DNA of 64,000 bases from Proteles cristata cristata (taxonomy: Eukaryota; Chordata; Mammalia; Carnivora; Hyaenidae), in contig JAESUZ010004140.1 of NCBI GenBank assembly GCA_017311185.1, positions 372,001 through 436,000 on the forward strand, read 5' to 3'. The notes beneath the pieces were generated by a model. The model ran no database searches. It was not told the DNA's origin and saw only the letters and a list, made by a program, of their open reading frames with translations. Each line of letters starts with the position of its first letter. The first letter of the stretch is position 1. Positions 1-11,802 of the stretch are shown one piece after another. Both the position numbers and the translations under genes were made by a program.

Positions 1-449
1 AACAGTGTTAAGGTGGGTTTCGAAGGAGGAAGAAAAGGGGTATCGATTAGCAGGTGTTTCTTTGTATATACAATAAAATGATGATAGGTGTACTTTCTCG
101 ATTATATTTATAAATTTATTTTCTTTCTGGTATTTTGTATATCAGTGCCTATCTACAGTTTAAAACAGTAGTTTGTGGAAAACAGAGAAGATCCTCAAGA
201 ATAGCAGGCATAGAAGTATAAAATTATATCAAAATGAAATATTTCTAACTAAATAGATAAATGTATTTTGAATAAAATATTAAGACAGTTTATTCAACAC
301 TGAACTCATCAATTTTTTATAATAAATTTGACAAAATTTGAAGAGTAAATGACTTGGTTTGCTTATTACTGCTCTGTATTATGATAGACTGATCCATGAC
401 AAACTAAAGAAAGTGTTTCCCCCATCAACAAGGATTTTTAGGAAAGCAA
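1..449. other. AT-rich DNA, nothing recognised
   Basis: No open frame of note, no SINE head or tail and no recognisable L1 segment is visible. It is ordinary AT-rich intergenic or intronic sequence. Confidence 0.6.
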
Positions 450-457
450 AAGTTTCC

Positions 458-896
458 ATTTTTATTTTTATTTGAGAGAGAGAGAGAGAGAGCGTGAGAG
501 CAGGAGAGAAGGCCAGGGGGAGAGAGAATCCAATCAGGCTCCACGCTCAGAGCGGAGCCCGATGCTGGGCTCAATCCCATGACCTTGGGATCACAACTGA
601 AGCTGAAATCAAGAATCGGAGGCTCAACCGGGGCGCCTGGGTGGCTTAGTCGGTTAAGCGTCCGACTTTCACTTAGGTCATGATCTCACGGTTCGTGGGT
701 TCGAGCCCCACGTCGGGCTCTGTGCTGACTGCCAGCTCAGAGCCTGGAGCCTGTTTCAGTCTGTGACTCCCCCTCTCTCTGACCCTCCCCTGCTTGTGCT
801 GTCTCTCTCTCTCTCTCCTAGAAATAAATAAAAACCTTTAAAAAATTTTAAAAAAAAAATCAGAGGCTCAACCAACTGAGCCACCCAGGTGCTCCT
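458..896 (-). mobile_element. CAN-type SINE, minus strand, split by a second SINE
   Basis: The left part (458-629) shows the reverse complement of the SINE 3' region, with a GA-rich stretch and GGCTCCACGCTCAGAG. The tRNA-like head resumes at 861-896 with CAACTGAGCCACCCAGG. The break at 629/861 is filled by a plus-strand SINE. The outer element is flanked by related copies of a 13-bp target (AAGTTTCCATTTT at 450-462 and AAGTTCTGATTTT at 899-911). Confidence 0.88.
630..860 (+). mobile_element. CAN-type SINE inserted in another SINE
   Basis: The element starts GGGGCGCCTGGGTGGCTTAG, contains the B-box-like GGTTCGTGGGTTCGAGCCCC, and ends in CT-rich DNA, CCTAGAAATAAATAAA and an A-rich tail. A duplicated target of about 15 bp (AATCRGAGGCTCAACC) lies at about 614-629 and 858-873. 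It belongs to the group with the diagnostic CTGCCAGCTCAGAGCC segment and the CCTAGAAATAAA end. Confidence 0.95.
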
Positions 897-920
897 AGAA
901 GTTCTGATTTTCTTTCTTTT

Positions 921-1116
921 TTTTTTTAGACTTTATTTATTTTTGAGAGTGAAAGAGAATGAGCACAAGCAGGAGAGGTAGACACAGAATCTGAAGTAGG
1001 CTCCAGGCTCTGAGCTGTCAGCACAGAGCCTGATGCGGGGCTAGAACCCACGAACCATGAGATCATGACCTGAGTTAAAGTCGATCGCTCAACTGACTGA
1101 GACACCCTGACGTCCC
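921..1116 (-). mobile_element. CAN-type SINE, minus strand
   Basis: A T-rich start and TTTATTTATTTTTGAGAG are followed by GGCTCCAGGCTCTGAGCTG and a decayed tRNA head ending near 1116. The flanks AAGTTCTGATTTT (899-911) and AAGTTTCAATTTT (1117-1129) look like a diverged target duplication shared with the SINE to the left. Confidence 0.9.
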
Positions 1117-2032
1117 AAGTTTCAATTTTCAAAAGTCCTACGTGGAAATAATTTTTCCCAGATCACAATTCAAAATTTGAGAAACTTTGTTTTCTCAAAT
1201 GGCTTCTTTATCCAAATTCAGTCTTTCTTTCCTCTCCTCTTCCTTCCTTTCTTCCTTCCTTCCTTGTTACCTTCCTTCTTTCCTTCCTTTTGGTATTTTA
1301 ACAATAAGCCCTTTTTTCATTTCCTCATCAGTACAAAGGGCACCGTAAGTCATTTCAGTGAGTTGTTGTGGAAGTAAAGATACTGTCTGAGCAAGCCCAG
1401 CACAATCCTGCACTGTCATACATTGTTAACCAGCAAAGTTGTTATTTCTCCACTCTCTCTTTTGCTTTGGACTAAATGAAACACTATGTGTGACATCATG
1501 TTCTTAAAAGCAGCCTGGAGTTCCATTTTTGTGGATTTTTAGAGATGAATTCATAGCACTGTTGATTATATGAGAACATGGATATTAAAAAGTTCTTCCC
1601 AATTCTCAACAATGTGCCCTTCACTAGTTCATTTTCTATAACTCTGGGAATTTCCCAAGGCTAACTTCCAAATTTTTTACTTCTTTGACATTATCCTTCT
1701 TTAAGGTACTAGATGAATCTTAGGACCTAAACCAAGTTTGGGCTACCATATACTCATCTACAAATACACTTTTTACCTTCTTTCCAGTTCCCTGTTCACC
1801 ACTGTGCATAGAACATTAATTTAAATGCCACAACTCTTGCAACATATTGAAAAACAAATTCATTTCCCCTCCCCCTGAGAGCTATCTTTGCACATTTCCC
1901 CATAATTATCCACAATACTTTCAGTGTTCCCAGGCTGATAACCTTTGGTGTCTTTCTCCCACCCTTCATTGTAACCAACAATTGTAGATTCTGATAGTCT
2001 TTTCTCTATAATAACTTTAGGATTCACTTTTT
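1117..2032. other. AT-rich DNA with a pyrimidine-rich simple repeat
   Basis: A TTCC/TTCT-rich simple repeat occupies about 1226-1290. The rest is unremarkable, with no mobile element that I can name. Confidence 0.5.
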
Positions 2033-2041
2033 GTCAACATT

Positions 2042-2045
<4 letters not shown>

Positions 2046-2074
<29 letters not shown>
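2046..2074. repeat. (CT)n microsatellite
   Basis: Uninterrupted CT dinucleotides lie between the left target duplication and the T-rich end of the adjacent SINE. The tract probably grew at the SINE 3' junction. Confidence 0.9.
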
Positions 2075-2079
<5 letters not shown>

Positions 2080-2292
2080 AAAAATGTTTTATTTATTTCT
2101 AGGAGAGAGAGAGAGACAGCATGAGCAGGGGAGGGTCAGAGAGAGAGAGGGAGTCACAGACTGAAACAGGCTCCAGGCTCTGAGCTGGCAGTCAGCACAG
2201 AGCCCGACGGGGGGCTCGAACCCACGAACTGCGAGATCATGACCTAAGCGAAAGTCGGACGCTTTAACCGACTACGCTACCCAGGCGCCCCC
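2075..2292 (-). mobile_element. Young CAN-type SINE, minus strand, clean TSD
   Basis: The full-length reverse-complement SINE ends CCCAGGCGCCCC. A perfect 16-bp target duplication GTCAACATTATAATCT is present at 2033-2048 and 2293-2308. It belongs to the CCTAGAAATAAA subgroup. Confidence 0.96.
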
Positions 2293-2499
2293 GTCAACAT
2301 TATAATCTTCATCAATTCCCTACTTCACTTCCCCATTCCTCCACTTCACAGCTGGCCTTAACTATCTCATCATTTGACTTTTCCCACAACAACCAAACTT
2401 TGAGAATATTTGTACAGTATTATTTATTCTTCAGTTCAAGTATCCACAGTGGCTGCCTAGTCCTTATTTTATATAATTTGAATTAGTAATTCCATCATT

Positions 2500-2970
2500 C
2501 AAAATATATCATGATTGGAACTACAATTTTATTAACTGCAACTTTACTTCCACAAAAGACACACTGCTTCAACTACTGTGCTATGCTTGCTATCCCCAAG
2601 TTTGACTTTTCTTGCCTTCCATGCTTTGAGGACTGCCAAAAGAACAAGGTCATTAGTGTGATGAGAGTGGGAGATTATCAAAAGGAAGGGAAAAACTTCT
2701 GCAGACGATCATTTGTTCTGCAATCAAAAAAGGACTTCAACTGAATTTTTCTCCTGCCTTGGTAGCCTAGATTTTAACTTTATACTACTACCTTCTTTCA
2801 TCTTTCAAGATTCATAGGCTTCATCCTCTTCAAAATCCAGTTCAAAATTTAACTTCAGGAATCTTTCCTGGATGACTGTACATGGACAAAATATATTCAG
2901 TATCTGTGCTCTTTATTTAGAATTTTTCTGTATGCAGTAGTTGGTATAGTATTACTATAGTAAGTACTTT
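2500..2970 (+). repeat. Possible L2 fragment
   Basis: The segment around 2820-2900 (AAATCCAGTTCAAAATTTAA, then a pyrimidine-rich GGAATCTTTCCTGGATGAC) resembles the 3' part of L2 elements. Similarity is weak and read by eye only. Confidence 0.35.
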
Positions 2971-3199
2971 TGGGTACATGCTTTTCAGTACATATATGTT
3001 TATTATATGTCTATATACACATTTCTTATCATCGGCCTAGGACACAAAATAATGTCACATTCCCCTTAATTTTCAAATTAAATGCCTCTATCCCTTTCTT
3101 TTCTCCTCAGGATACTCACTTTGCTGAAAACTCCAAGACCTCTGCGGATGCTTATTTAGACTTAAAGATCAGCTCTGGTAACCATCTTCTACTTAGTCA

Positions 3200-4295
3200 A
3201 TCAAAGAAATAAATTCTTTCTGTTGCTAATGTCACTGGCACAAGATATACCTGTTGAAACCATGACAACTCAGTAGGCCCAACACAGTCTTTATTGTAAC
3301 TATTAAAATATTCTGTTGCCAACCTCTGTTCAGTACTGGATGAGCCACAATAAATTGGACATAGCTTCCTGCTGAAAACCTGGTCACCCTGCCCAGGTCA
3401 TGTCTGCTTAGCTTGTGAGCCTGTGAGAAACTCCCAAGGTATTGAAAGGGCTCAGCAGCACTTACTCACCTTTCTTGTTGTGACTTTGGTTCACAGCTAG
3501 GTGTTCACATACTAATAGATGAGCCTCAGATCTTTGGGGCTGGCACATGTGGAATATTTTCTCTAAGTCTTCTGGTAATAACCAGAGTAGCTGAATTTGA
3601 AGAGATTTCCACACTCAGTTACCAGAGTGACTAATACAATGCCCTCTTCTGTTGGTTTTTGCATATCTGCGCCAAGAGCAAAAATGTAACCCCTCTTGTT
3701 TGCCAAGACCACTCCCATGTTCTGCCCCAGGATAAATAACAATGCTTTAAAGGAAAACCTTTTCCTCCTGGTAGTGTTAGGGTTCAGGAAATCCATTTCT
3801 TCTCTTATTTGCTCAGTCTGTACTGTGATAGATACTTTTAGACATACTGTTTGGTTGACCATGTCCTTAATCTCAAGAGCTTTTGCCCATCTCCACTAAA
3901 AAGGCAGAAAAAAATCAAGTTTTTTTTCTTTTTTTTTCTAGCCTGTCATTAGTTCTGACTACTTAAACTTACATGGAATATGCTGGAGAAAAGAGAAAAT
4001 AAGAGTTGAATCAAATTCAGACAATTAGAACTCCTTTTCTAGTTTAGTAGTTATCTCTGAAACTGTAATTCACAAACAGCTTCATTAACAAATCTATTCC
4101 TCTTCAGCTAGGTACTAAAGGTTTTTATTTGGCCCCACTGCATGCTGTCATTTTTTTAAAACCAAACCCTCTATATGTAACAGAGCTAGATGCTTGCTGC
4201 TCCTAGAACATACATTTTACTTTCTGACTCTAAATGCTTTTCAGCTCATGCCATTCTTTATGAAAATCCATCTCCTCATTATGAATCACAAAATA
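3200..4295. other. No gene or clear repeat seen
   Basis: Overlapping frames on both strands (for example 3563-3862 minus and 3696-3899 plus) are short and lack recognisable domains. It is read as noncoding unique or very old repeat DNA. Confidence 0.4.
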
Positions 4296-4382
4296 TTTTT
4301 TCCAGCTTTTCTGAGGTATAACTGACAAAGTTATATATATTTAAGGCATACAAGGTGATAATTTGAAATAATTATATATTGT

Positions 4383-4583
4383 GACATGGTGGCAGGAGGC
4401 TCAGTTGGTTGAGCATCTGACTTCAGCTCAGGTCATGAACTCATGTTTTGTGAGTTGGAGCCCTGCATCAGGCTCTTTGCTGTCAGCAGACCCCACTTCA
4501 GATATTCTGTCTTCCTCTCTCTCTCTGCCCCTCCCCCCTCATTCTCTCTCTCTCTTTCTCTCAGAATAAGTAAACTTATAAAA
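4383..4583 (+). mobile_element. Diverged CAN-type SINE
   Basis: The decayed tRNA-like head (GGAGGCTCAGTTGGTTGAGC) is followed by GACTTCAGCTCAGGTCATGA, a CT-rich stretch and CAGAATAAGTAAACTTATAA. It sits in the 3' UTR of the old L1. The short repeat ATTGTGA on both sides may be its target duplication. Confidence 0.85.
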
Positions 4584-5000
4584 ACACATTGTGAAATGAT
4601 TACCACATTCAAGTTAACACATCCAATACCTCACATAGTTATCATTTTTTGCTGTAGCGAGATCATTTAACACCTATTGTCTAACAGCTTCCAAGTATAC
4701 AATACAGTATTATTATAGTCATCATGCTGGCCATTAGATCCTCAGAACTTATTCATATTATAACTAAATGTCTGTACCCTTTCACAACCATCTCCCATGT
4801 CCCCTACTTCTCAGCCCCTGGAAACCACCATTCTACCCTTTGTTTCTGAGTTCAAGGTTTTATTGTTGTTGTTTTGTAGATTCTACATATAGGCAAGACA
4901 AGTGTTGCCTATGTGACTCATTTCACCCGATATAATGTCCTTCATGTTCATCCATTGTACTAAATGGCAGGATTTACCTTTTTGGTGGCTAAATATTATT

Positions 5001-5003
<3 letters not shown>

Positions 5004-5037
<34 letters not shown>
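5004..5037. repeat. (TG)n microsatellite
   Basis: About 17 uninterrupted TG units lie inside the old L1. Confidence 0.95.
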
Positions 5038-5038
<1 letters not shown>

Positions 5039-6407
5039 GTGCGTGCTTTGGGTCCATCACATTTTCTCTATCCATTTATCTTCTCTTGACAGACACTTGT
5101 TTCTAACCATTGGCCATTGTGAATAATGCTGCAAGGCACACAGAACTGCAGGTATCTATTAAATATTCTAATTTTGCTTCCTTGAATACAGAAGTGGACT
5201 GCTGGATCATATAGTTTTATTTTTAATTTTTTGAGAAATTTCCATGCTGTTCCCCATAATCATTGTACTGACTTCTATTTCTACCAACAGTATACAAGGG
5301 TTCCTTTTACCTTACATCTCCTTGCCAACACTTATTTCTCATCTTTTTGATATTAATCCTTTTAACAGGTGTGAGGTGAGGTCTCACTGTGATGTTGGTT
5401 TGCAATTCTCTGATGATTAGTGATGTTGAGCATCTTTTCATGTACTTGTTGGCCATTTGTAAGTTTTTTTTTGAAAACAATTTGTTTAGGTATTTTACCC
5501 ATTATTTAATCAGGTTATGTATTTGCTACTGAGTTGTAGGAATTCCTTATATGTCTTAGATATTAACCCTTTATCAGATATATGCAAATATTTTCTTCCA
5601 TTTCATAGGTTACCTTTTCATTTTGTTAATCTCTTCCTTTGCTGTGCAAAAGCTTTTTGGCTTGATGTATTCCCACTTATTTATTTTTGCTGTTCTTGCC
5701 TGTGTTTTTGGTGTCATAGACAAACCATCATTGCCAACACCAGTATCAAGGAGACTTTTTCCTGTTTTCTTGTAGGAGTTTTATGTTTTCTGATTTTATG
5801 TTTAAGTCTTTAATTCCTTTCCCATTATTTTTTGTGTATGGTGTAAGATAGGGTCCAATTTCATTCTTTTGCATGTGTTATATAGTTTTCTCAACAATAG
5901 TTATTGAAAAGACTACCCTTTCCCCTCTGATGTTCTTGGTACCCTTGACAGAGATCAGTTGAACCTATTTCTGTATTTTACATTCTGTTCCAAAGATTTA
6001 TGTGTGTATGTTTACATCAGTACTATATTTTTTAAAATTATTATAGCTTTGTAATATAGTTTGAAAACAAGAAGTCTGATACCTCCAGTCTTATCCTTTC
6101 TCTGGCTCTCTTTGGCTATTTAGGGTCCTCCTTGCTTCTATACAAACTATGATTGTCTCTTATACCTCTGTGAAAATTCCATTGAAATTTTGATAGGGAC
6201 TGCGTTGAATCTGTAGATTGCTTTGAGTAGTATGGACATTGTAACAAATTAATTTTTCCAATTTTTGAACATGGGTTATCTTTCCTCTTATTTTTGGCTT
6301 CTGTAACTTTTTTGCATCAATGTCTTATAGTTTTCAGGATACAGGTCTTTCAACTCCTTGGCTAAATTCATTCATAACTATTATATTCTTTGTGATGCTA
6401 TTTTATT

Positions 6408-6622
6408 AAACATTTAAAAAATGTTTTTATTTATTTTTGAGAGAGACATAGAGTGTGAGCGGGGGAGGGGCAGAAGAGAGAGGGAGACACAGATTCTAAA
6501 GCAGGCTCTGGGCTCTGAACTGTTAGCACAGAGCCTGATACAGGGCTCTAACTCATGAACAGTGAGATTATGCCCTGAGCTGAAGTCGGATGCTCAACCG
6601 ACTGAGCCACTCAGGAGCCCCT
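6408..6622 (-). mobile_element. CAN-type SINE in the old L1
   Basis: The reverse-complement SINE ends ACTGAGCCACTCAGGAGCCC. The target duplication TGATGCTATTTTATT is exact at 6393-6407 and 6623-6637. The right copy was later reused as the target of L1-A. Confidence 0.95.
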
Positions 6623-6896
6623 TGATGCTATTTTATTTTTTTTTTTCTTTTCAAAGTTTCTTTTCTTTTCTTTTTCTTTCTTTTTTTTTTTTTTACACAT
6701 AGTTAATTGTCAAATTAGTTTCCACATAACACACATAACACCCAGTGCTCATCCCCGCAAGTGTCCTTCTCAATGCCCATCCCTCCCCCAACATCCATCA
6801 GTCCTCAGTTTTTGTCAGCATTTAATAGTCTCTCATGGTTTGCCTCTATCCTTTCCCCCCACCATTTCCCCCCTTCTTCTTCCCCTTGTTCCTCAG

Positions 6897-9800
6897 TTAA
6901 GTTCCTCCTAATCCTCCTATATGTGCAAACATATGATATTTGTCCTTCTCTCCCTGACTTACTTCACTCAGCATAACACCCTCAAGGTCCATCCATGTTG
7001 CTACACATGGCCAGATTTCACTGTTTCTCATTGCCATGTAGTATTCCATGGTAAAGATAAACCACATCTTCTTGATCCATTCGTCCATTGATGGACACTA
7101 AGGCTCTTTCCTTGTTTTAGCTATTGTTGAGAGTACTGCTATGAACATTGGGGTCCATGTGCTCCTATGCATCAGCATTTCTGTATCCCTTGGGTAAATT
7201 CCTAGCAGTTTTATTCCTGGGTCATAAGGGAGTTCTATTGTTAGTTTCCTGAGGAATCTCCACACTGTTTTCCAGAGGGGCTGTACCAGTTTACATTCCC
7301 ACCAACAGTGTAGGAGAGTGCCCGTTTCTCCACATCCTCGCCAGCATCGAGAGTTCTCCGATTTGCTCATTTTAGCCACTCTGACTGGTGTGAGGTGGTA
7401 TCTCAGTGTGGTTTTGATTTGCATTTCCCTGAAGAGAAGGGATGCTGAACATCGTTTCATGTGTCTGTTGGCCATCTGGATGTCCTCTTTGGAGAAGTGT
7501 CTGTTCATATCTTCTGCCCATTTCTTCACTGGGTTGTTTGTTTTTCGGGTGTGGAGTTTGGTGAGTTCCTGATAGATTCTGGATACTAACCCTTGATCTG
7601 ATATGTCATTTGCAGCTATCTTTTCCCATCCCATTGGTTGCCTATTAGTTTTGTGGGCTGTTTCCTTTGCCATGCAGAAGCTTTTAATCTTGATGAGGTC
7701 CCAACAGTTTATTTTTGCTCTTTATTCCCTTGCTTTTGGGGATGTGCCAAGTAAGAAGTTGCTGCGGTGGAGGGCAAGGAGGTATTTTCCTGCTTTCTCC
7801 TCTAGCGTTTTGATGGTTTCCTGTCTCACGTTCAGGTCCTTTATCCATTTTGAATTTATTTTGGTGTATGGTGTGAGAAAATGGTCTAGTTTCATTCTTC
7901 TGCATGTTGCTGTCCAGTTCTCCCAACACCATCTGTTAAAGAGGCTGTCTTTTTTCCATCGGATATTCTGTCCTGCTTTGTCAAAGATGAGTTGGCTGTA
8001 TACTTTTGGGTCCACTTCTGAGTTCTCGATTCTGTTCCATTGGTCTATGTGTCTGTTTTTGTGCCAATACCATTCTGTCTTGATGATGACAGCTTTGTAG
8101 TAGAGGTTAAAGTCTGAGATGGTGATACCTCCCGTTTTGGATTTATTTTTCAGGATTGCTTTGGCTATTCGGGGTCTTTTGTGGTTCCATACAAATTTTA
8201 GGATAGTTTGTTCTAGTTTTGAGAAGGATGCTGGTGTAATTTTGATTGGAATTGCACTGAATGTGTAGAGTGCTTTGGGTAGTAATGACATCTTAACTAT
8301 ATTTATTCTTCCTATCCATGAGCATGGAATGTGTCCATTTCTTTGTGTCTTCTTCAATTTCCTTCATAAGTTTTCTATAGTTTTCATCATACAGATCTCT
8401 TGTATCCTTGGTGAGGTTTATCCGTAGGTATTTTATGGTTTTTTGTGCAATTGTGAATGGGACCAGCTTCTTGATTTCTCTTTCTGTTGTTTCATTGTTG
8501 CTATATAAAAATGGAACCGATGTCTGTACGTTGATTTTGTACCCTGCAACTGTGCTGAATTCTTGGATCATTTCTAGTAGGCTTCTGGTGGAGTCTGTCA
8601 GGTTTTCTATGTAGAGTATCATGTCATCTGCGAAGAGTGAAAGTTTGACTTCCTCTTTGCCAATTCTGATGCCTTTGATTTCCTTTTGTTGTCTGATGGC
8701 TGATGCTAGGACTTCCAGCACTATGTTAAACAACAGTGGTGAGAGTGGACATCCCTGTCGTGTTCCTGATCTCAGGGGGAAAGCTCTCCGTTTTTCCCCG
8801 TCGAGGATGATGTTAGCTGAAAGGTTTTCATAGATGGCTTTTATGATGTTTAAGTAGGTTCGTTCTATTCCGACTTTCTCTAGAGTCTTTATTAAGAAGG
8901 GATGCTGCATTTTGTCAAATGCTTTTTCTGCATCTATCAACAGGATCCTATGGTTTTTATCTTTTCTTTTGTTGATGTGATGGATCACATTGATTGATTT
9001 GCGAATGTTGAACCAGCCCTGTAATTCAGGAATGAATCCCACTTGATCTTGGAGGATGATTCTTTATATGTGCTGCTGCATTTAATTTGCAAAAATCTTG
9101 TTGAGGATTTTTGCATCCGAATTCATCAAGGATATTGGCCTGTAGTTCTCTTTTTTTGCTGGATCTCAGTCGGCTTAGGAATCAGAGTGATGCTGGCTTC
9201 ATAAAATGAGTCTGAGAGTTTTCATCCGTTTTCTATTTTTTGGAATAGCTTGAGAAGAATTGGGATTAATTCTGTTTTAAATGTCTGGTAGAATTCCCCA
9301 GGGAAGCCATCAGGTCCAGGGCTTTAATTTGTTGGGAGATTTTTGAACACTGATTGGATTTCTTCATCTTTATGGCTCTATTCAGGTTTTCTATTTCTTC
9401 CCGTGTGAATTTTGGTAGTGAGTGTGTGTTTAGGAATTGGTCCATTTCTTCTAAGTTGTCCAATTTGTTGGCATATGATTTTTCATGGTATTCCCTGATA
9501 ATTGCCTGTATTTCTGAGGGGTTGGTTGTAAGAAGTCCATTTTCATTCATAATTTTGTCTATTTGGGTGATCTCTATTTTCTATTGAATAAGTCTGGCTA
9601 GAGGTTTGTCAATTTTGTTTATTTTTACAAAAAACCAACTCTTGGTTTCACTGATCTGTTCAATTGTTTCTTTGGTCTCTATGGTGTTTATTTCTGCTCT
9701 AATTTTCACTATTTCTCTTTATCTACTGGGTTTATGGCGTTCTTGTTGCTCTGCCTCTAGTTCCTTTAGGTGAGCTGTTAGATTTTCCACTTGCACTTTT

Positions 9801-10867
9801 TCTAATCTCTTGAAATAGGCTGGAGAGCAATGTACTTTCCTCTTAGGACTATCTTTGCTGCATCCCATAGATTTTGGATTGTTGTGTTTTCATTTTCATT
9901 TGTTTCCATATATTTTTTATTTCCTCTCTAATTGCCTGATTGGCCAATTCATTCTTTGGTAGGGTGTTCTTTAAACTCCATGTGTTTGGAGGTTTTCCAG
10001 ACTTCTTCCTGTGATTGATTTCAAGTTTCAAAGCATTATGATCTGAGAGTGTGCATGGTATGATCTCAGTTCTTTTATATTTATTGAGGACTGCTTTCTG
10101 TCCAGTATGTGATCTATCTTGGAGAATGTTGCATGCGCACTTGAGAAGAAAGTAAATTCCCTGGCCTCAGGATGTAAAGTTCTAAATATATGTCAGATCC
10201 GTCTGGTCCAATGTGTCTTTCAAGTCCATTATTTCTTTAGTGATTTTCTGTCTGGTTGACTTATCCATTGCTGTAAGCGGAGTATTAGAGTCCCCTGCTA
10301 TTAGCACATTCTTATCTATAAGCTTGTTTCTGTTTGTGATTGTTTTAAATATTTAGGTGCTCCCATATTCTGTGCATAGATCTTTATGACTGTTAGTTCT
10401 TCCTGATGGATAGACCCTTTAATTATTATGTAATACCCTTCTTCATATCTTGTTAGTGCCTTTATTTAATTGTTTTAGGTATTTAGGTGCTCCCCTATTC
10501 GGTGCATAGAAATTTATGATTTTTAGTTCTTCCTGATAGATGGACCCTGTAATTATTATGTAGTGCCCTTCTTCATCTCTTGTTATTGTCTTTAATTTAA
10601 AGTCCAGTTTGTCTGATAGAAGTATAGCTACTCCGGCCTTCTTTTGATTTTCAGTAGCATAATATATATTTCTCCATCCCCTTACTTTTAATTGAAGGTA
10701 GCTTCCAGTCTAAAATGAGCTTCTTGTAGACAGCATATAGATGAATTTTGTTTTTTTATCCATTCTGCTACCCTATATCTTTTGATTGGAGCATTCAGCC
10801 CATTTACATTCAGTGGTATTATTGAAACATGTGGGTTTAGAGCCTTTGTGTCCTTTGTAGGGTTCAT
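6897..10867 (-). pseudogene. L1-A ORF2 (endonuclease-reverse transcriptase), broken
   Basis: ORF2 of an L1 encodes an endonuclease and a reverse transcriptase that copy L1 and SINE RNAs into the genome. The start is placed at 10867 because the reading from there matches the ORF2 start in the other long L1 (23354). Recognisable parts are the RT domain at 8293-9042 with its catalytic FADD motif at 8623-8634, and the C-terminal Cys/His-rich segment ([18 protein letters not shown]) in 7098-7673. The last piece ends at 6897. The frame is split into at least six pieces. A 130-bp tandem duplication disrupts the endonuclease part at 10339-10598. Confidence 0.93.
10339..10598. repeat. 130-bp tandem duplication inside L1-A ORF2
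   Basis: Two copies in direct tandem at 10339-10468 and 10469-10598 share TTTAGGTGCTCCC, TTAGTTCTTCCTGAT and TAATTATTATGTA. They differ at roughly one base in seven. The homologous place in L1-C (about 23630-23760) has one copy, so this is a duplication in or before L1-A. Confidence 0.9.
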
Positions 10868-10913
10868 GTTTGTGGTCGTGTCTCTGGTATCTTTGTTCCT
10901 TGCAATACTTCTG

Positions 10914-11802
10914 TCAAAGAGTACCCCTCAGGATTTTTTGTAGGGCTGGCTTAGTGCTGACAAATTCTTTCAGTTTCTGTTTATTTGGAAAGACTTTTAT
11001 CTCTCCTTCTATTTTGAATGACAGGATTGCTGGATAGAGGATTTTTGGCTGCATACTTTTACTGTTCATCACATTGAAAATCTCCTGCCATTCCTTTCTG
11101 GCCTGCCAAGTTTCAATAGATAGGTCTGTCACCACTCTGATAGGTTTCCCTCTGTATGTTAGGGCCCTTTTCTCCCTAGCTGCTTTCAAAATTCTCTCTT
11201 TGTCCTTGTATTTTGCCATTTTTACGATATGCTGCGCAGAAAATCGATTCAAATTACGTCTGAGGGGAATTCTCTCAGCCTCTTGAATTTCAACATTTAC
11301 TTCCTTCTCCAGGCTGGGGACGTTCTCTGCTATAATATGTTCCAGGACTCCTTCAGCACCTTTCCCTCCCTCTTCCTCTTCTGGGATTCCTATGGTACGG
11401 ATATTGTTGCGTTTGACTGTATCACTGAGCTCTCGAACTCTTCTTCCCTGTTCCTGGATCAGTTTTTTTTTTTTTTTGGTCAGCTTCTTGTTTTTCTATA
11501 ATGGTGACTTCTAAATCACTTATTCTCCTCTCTGCCTCTTCAGTCCGTGCACTGGAGGCCTCTAATTTATTATGTATCTCTTTTATCGCATTTTTAAATT
11601 CTTCATGCCTATTTTTATTTTCCATTCTGTCTGTAGCCATAGTTTCTTTGATGTCCCCTATGTTTTTTTCAAGCCCAGCTATTAATTTTACCATTATTAT
11701 TTTAAAATCTTGTTCAGTTATGCTGCTATCTGTTTTGAGCAGTTCACTAGCTGTCATTTCTTCTTGGAGTTTCTTTGGAGGAGAGCTCTTTCATTTAGTC
11801 AT
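10914..11802 (-). pseudogene. L1-A ORF1 (RNA-binding chaperone), broken
   Basis: ORF1p is the trimeric RNA-binding protein that coats L1 RNA. The presumed start ATG is at 11802-11800, but a TGA follows at codon 4 (11793-11791). Downstream the frame encodes a charged helical segment with coiled-coil character (around EEAERRISDLE) in 11422-11757. After a frame change it encodes the RRM/C-terminal region (RILKAAREKRALTYRGKPIR) in 10914-11252. The stop is TGA at 10916-10914. Confidence 0.92.

Larger units (their letters stand above)
4297..6407 (-). mobile_element. Old L1, 3' half, minus strand
   Basis: Read in reverse, this holds the 3' UTR (TTTTCTGAGGTATAACTGAC at the 3' end) and the decayed C-terminal part of ORF2. 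It is interrupted by a SINE at about 4383-4583. The element continues beyond a younger L1 at 13711, so this is one half of a single split insertion. There are many stops in all frames, so it is an ancient copy. Confidence 0.85.

Noticed and set aside
630..705. tRNA gene
   Set aside because: The tRNA-like head is the 5' part of a SINE, cannot form a full acceptor stem and continues into the SINE body.
3563..3899. Overlapping frames of 99 (minus) and 67 (plus) residues
   Set aside because: No recognisable domain on either strand and no splice or codon pattern to favour either.
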